The notes beneath the pieces are model-generated. The model was not told the origin of the DNA. It did not search any database and saw only the letters and a list, made by a program, of their open reading frames with translations. Position numbers and translations under genes: made by a program. Shown one piece after another: positions 62,266 to 64,000 of a stretch of DNA of 64,000 nucleotides (within the stretch, counting starts at the first letter, position 1; each line of letters starts with the position of its first letter). Origin of the DNA: G963677485 sp964519405 (lineage in GTDB: Bacteria; Armatimonadota; HRBIN16); contig CAZFLA010000001.1 in assembly GCA_964519405.1 (NCBI GenBank), positions 30,374-94,373 of the forward strand, written 5' to 3'.

Positions 62266-62300
62266 AATTGATGTTAGCGCGAAGGATGGAACCATTTCCA

Positions 62301-63296
62301 ATGAGTATAGATATTTCTAACAACCCACAGGGCAGGCTGCGCCGCTTAAGACGCAACGAAAACCTGCGCCGCATGGTCCGTGAGACCCACATGAGCGTAG
62401 ACGACCTTGTCTACCCGATATTCGTCGTCTCAGGACAAGACCAGAAACAGCCCATAGATGCGATGCCTGGTCAGTATCGATGGAGCGTGGACCGATTACC
62501 GGAACTGCTTTCTGAAATCGCAATAGCAGGTATACCCGCGGTGCTGCTATTCGGTATCCCCAACCATAAGGATGCCGAAGCGAAGGGCAGTTACGACCCT
62601 AAAGGTCCTGTACCTCAGGCGATTAGGTGCATTCAACAGTGGCATCCCGACCTCGTGGTCATTACGGATGTGTGTGTCTGCGCATATACCGACCATGGAC
62701 ACTGCGGAATATTAGCTGGTGACCAAATCGATAATGATAGGTCGATTGGTTTATTGGCTGAGATGGCGCTGTGTCACGCCCGGGCTGGCGCTGATGTGGT
62801 CGCACCCAGTGCCATGATGGATGGGCAAGTAGGGGCCATCCGACAACGGCTTGATGAGAACGGGTTTACGAACGTAAGCGTGATGGCATATGCGGCGAAG
62901 TTCGCAAGCGCATATTATGGCCCGTTCCGTGAAGCTGCTCACTCTGCGCCGTCGTTTGGCGACCGACGCAGTTATCAGATGGACCCTGCGAACGCCCGCG
63001 AGGCGGAGCTGGAGCTGCGGCAGGATGAGGCTGAAGGCGCAGACTGGCTGATGGTCAAACCAGGGCTTGCCTATCTAGATTTAGTTGCCATAGCACGAAA
63101 AATTTCTAGCCGTCCGGTTGTTGTATACAACGTGAGCGGCGAATATTCCATGGTTAAGGCTGCTGCAGAGCGAGGATGGATAGACGAACGCAAAGTGGTG
63201 ATGGAGACCATGTTATCGTTCAAGCGCGCAGGCGCTGATGTGATCATCACCTATCATGCCATCGATATTGCTCAGTGGCTAAGAGGTGATTCGTAA
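62301..63296 (+). CDS. hemB: Delta-aminolevulinic acid dehydratase (porphobilinogen synthase)
   Basis: Joins two 5-aminolevulinates into porphobilinogen for heme, siroheme and corrinoids. Residues C125, C127 and C135 (TDVCVCAYTDHGHCG) form the catalytic zinc site. Schiff-base lysines are K200 (VMAYAAKFASAYYGPF) and K253 (WLMVKPGLAYLD). Length 331 is normal. ATG at 62301 is chosen by homology; an ATG at 62286 is possible but has no spacing to a ribosome site. Its TAA directly touches the ATG of the radical SAM gene. Confidence 0.96.
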   Translation: MSIDISNNPQGRLRRLRRNENLRRMVRETHMSVDDLVYPIFVVSGQDQKQPIDAMPGQYRWSVDRLPELLSEIAIAGIPAVLLFGIPNHKDAEAKGSYDPKGPVPQAIRCIQQWHPDLVVITDVCVCAYTDHGHCGILAGDQIDNDRSIGLLAEMALCHARAGADVVAPSAMMDGQVGAIRQRLDENGFTNVSVMAYAAKFASAYYGPFREAAHSAPSFGDRRSYQMDPANAREAELELRQDEAEGADWLMVKPGLAYLDLVAIARKISSRPVVVYNVSGEYSMVKAAAERGWIDERKVVMETMLSFKRAGADVIITYHAIDIAQWLRGDS

Positions 63297-64000
63297 TGCG
63301 GCCGCACCATGGTCCGTTCGACCCAACCGATCGCCCGATGATGCTCTACTGGGAGCTGACGCGCGCATGCGAGCTCTCGTGCAGGCACTGCCGAGCCGAA
63401 GCGCAAAAGGAGCGTCATCCAGATGAGCTGACCACGGAAGAGGGTCTGCAGCTCATCGAGCAGATCAGTCAGTTCGGTGATCCGCTGCCGCATGTGGTCA
63501 TCACTGGCGGCGACCCATTGAAGCGCCCTGACCTCTGGCTGTTTATCGACAAGCTTGTTGAGAAGGGCATTAGCACGGCGATCACGCCTAGCGGCACATA
63601 TGCCATCAACCCATCCATTGTTGAACAGTTCAAGCAGCATGGTGTTTGGATGGTCAGCATGAGTATCGACGGCAGCACTGCGGATCGGCATGATGGCATT
63701 CGGCAGGTTCCGGGCAGCTTCAACCAGACCATGCAGGCTTGCGGCTGGTGCAGCGATCAGGGACTGCCTATGCAGATGAACACATTAGTGTGTAAGCAGA
63801 CGCTGGATGATCTGCCTGCGATATACGAGCTCATGAAGAAACTGGGTTCTGCCAGATGGAGCCTATTCTTCCTTATTCAAGTTGGACGCGGCCGCGGATT
63901 GGAAGAGATCAGTGCTGACGAAGCCGAAACCTTGATGCACACGCTATACGGATGGGCTAAAGAAGGACATATGGTCATAAAAACCACAGAAGCACCGTTT
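63297..64000 (+). CDS. Radical SAM/SPASM protein, C-terminus cut off by window edge
   Basis: The frame stays open from the ATG to base 64000 (234 full codons). It reads MRPHHGPFDPTDRPMMLYWE at the start. The radical SAM cluster motif is C25-x3-C29-x2-C32 (RACELSCRHCRAEAQ), followed by GGDP at 71-74 (ITGGDPLKRPD) and SMSIDGSTADRHDGIR. The VKTTEAPF-like ending at the edge matches the group I recall as the TIGR04053 (BA_1875) family. A SPASM domain should follow outside the window. The start touches the hemB stop, and AAGAGGTGAT lies upstream, so the genes are co-translated. A heme-related task is possible, as for AhbC/AhbD, but unproven. Confidence 0.85.

Noticed and set aside
1..64000. CRISPR array, insertion sequence, prophage or tRNA-linked integration site
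   Set aside because: No regularly spaced repeats, transposase, integrase, phage structural gene or tRNA could be found by reading both strands.

Overview
The window comes from a bacterium of moderate G+C content with closely packed genes. It has no tRNA, rRNA, CRISPR array or insertion sequence that I can see, and no intergenic stretch longer than about 300 bases. The mix of genes fits a free-living plant-polysaccharide degrader outside Bacteroidota: CdaA/CdaR c-di-AMP genes, a TrpB2-type tryptophan synthase, DUF6785 and DUF6259 proteins, dockerin-ended secreted protein, many glycoside hydrolases (GHs) and no SusC/SusD pair. Armatimonadota or a similar lineage is my best guess, but this is inference and should be settled by phylogeny of RuvB, ArgJ or HemB.

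Layout. 1-9.6 kb (minus strand): SurE (runs off the window), then a compact run read right to left as HisG, RuvA, RuvB, zinc-ribbon/TPR membrane protein, secreted TPR protein, TrpB2 and a small PII-like protein. Next come two single-pass membrane proteins of unknown function. 9.7-16.0 kb (plus): a GH9 enzyme without a signal peptide, then a translationally coupled run of CdaA, CdaR (YbbR), a GT4 glycosyltransferase and a YhcH/YiaL-type sugar protein, closed by a strong bidirectional terminator. 16.0-20.2 kb (minus): a DUF1854 protein with its ABC exporter-like partner, and an orphan COG1106-type AAA ATPase. 20.5-28.9 kb: a DUF6785 membrane protein, FolK, a UroD-like protein, a propeller-like membrane protein, a secreted esterase, a DUF488-DUF488-dual-OB module, PanD and a GNAT acetyltransferase.

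28.9-52.2 kb and 57.6-62.2 kb form a carbohydrate-degradation region: GH28, GH36, a secreted propeller protein, DUF6259, intracellular GH127, GH3-PA14, secreted GH127-like, a papain-like protease with dockerin, a GH106-like enzyme, a second GH36-type enzyme and GH38. Two AraC regulators sit divergently beside target genes. The enzymes suggest attack on pectin side chains, arabinan/galactan and mannosides: secreted members would start the breakdown and cytosolic members would finish it. No dedicated sugar transporter is visible.

52.3-55.1 kb holds a three-gene operon of unknown function (BtrH-like protein plus two unrecognised proteins) behind a promoter region rich in repeats. 55.4-57.6 kb carries ArgJ and a mutarotase-like protein. 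The right edge has HemB followed directly by a radical SAM/SPASM protein that runs off the window. The best candidates for something undescribed are the DUF488-DUF488-dual-OB module with its structured leader, the unknown three-gene operon, and the TrpB2/PII-like pair.
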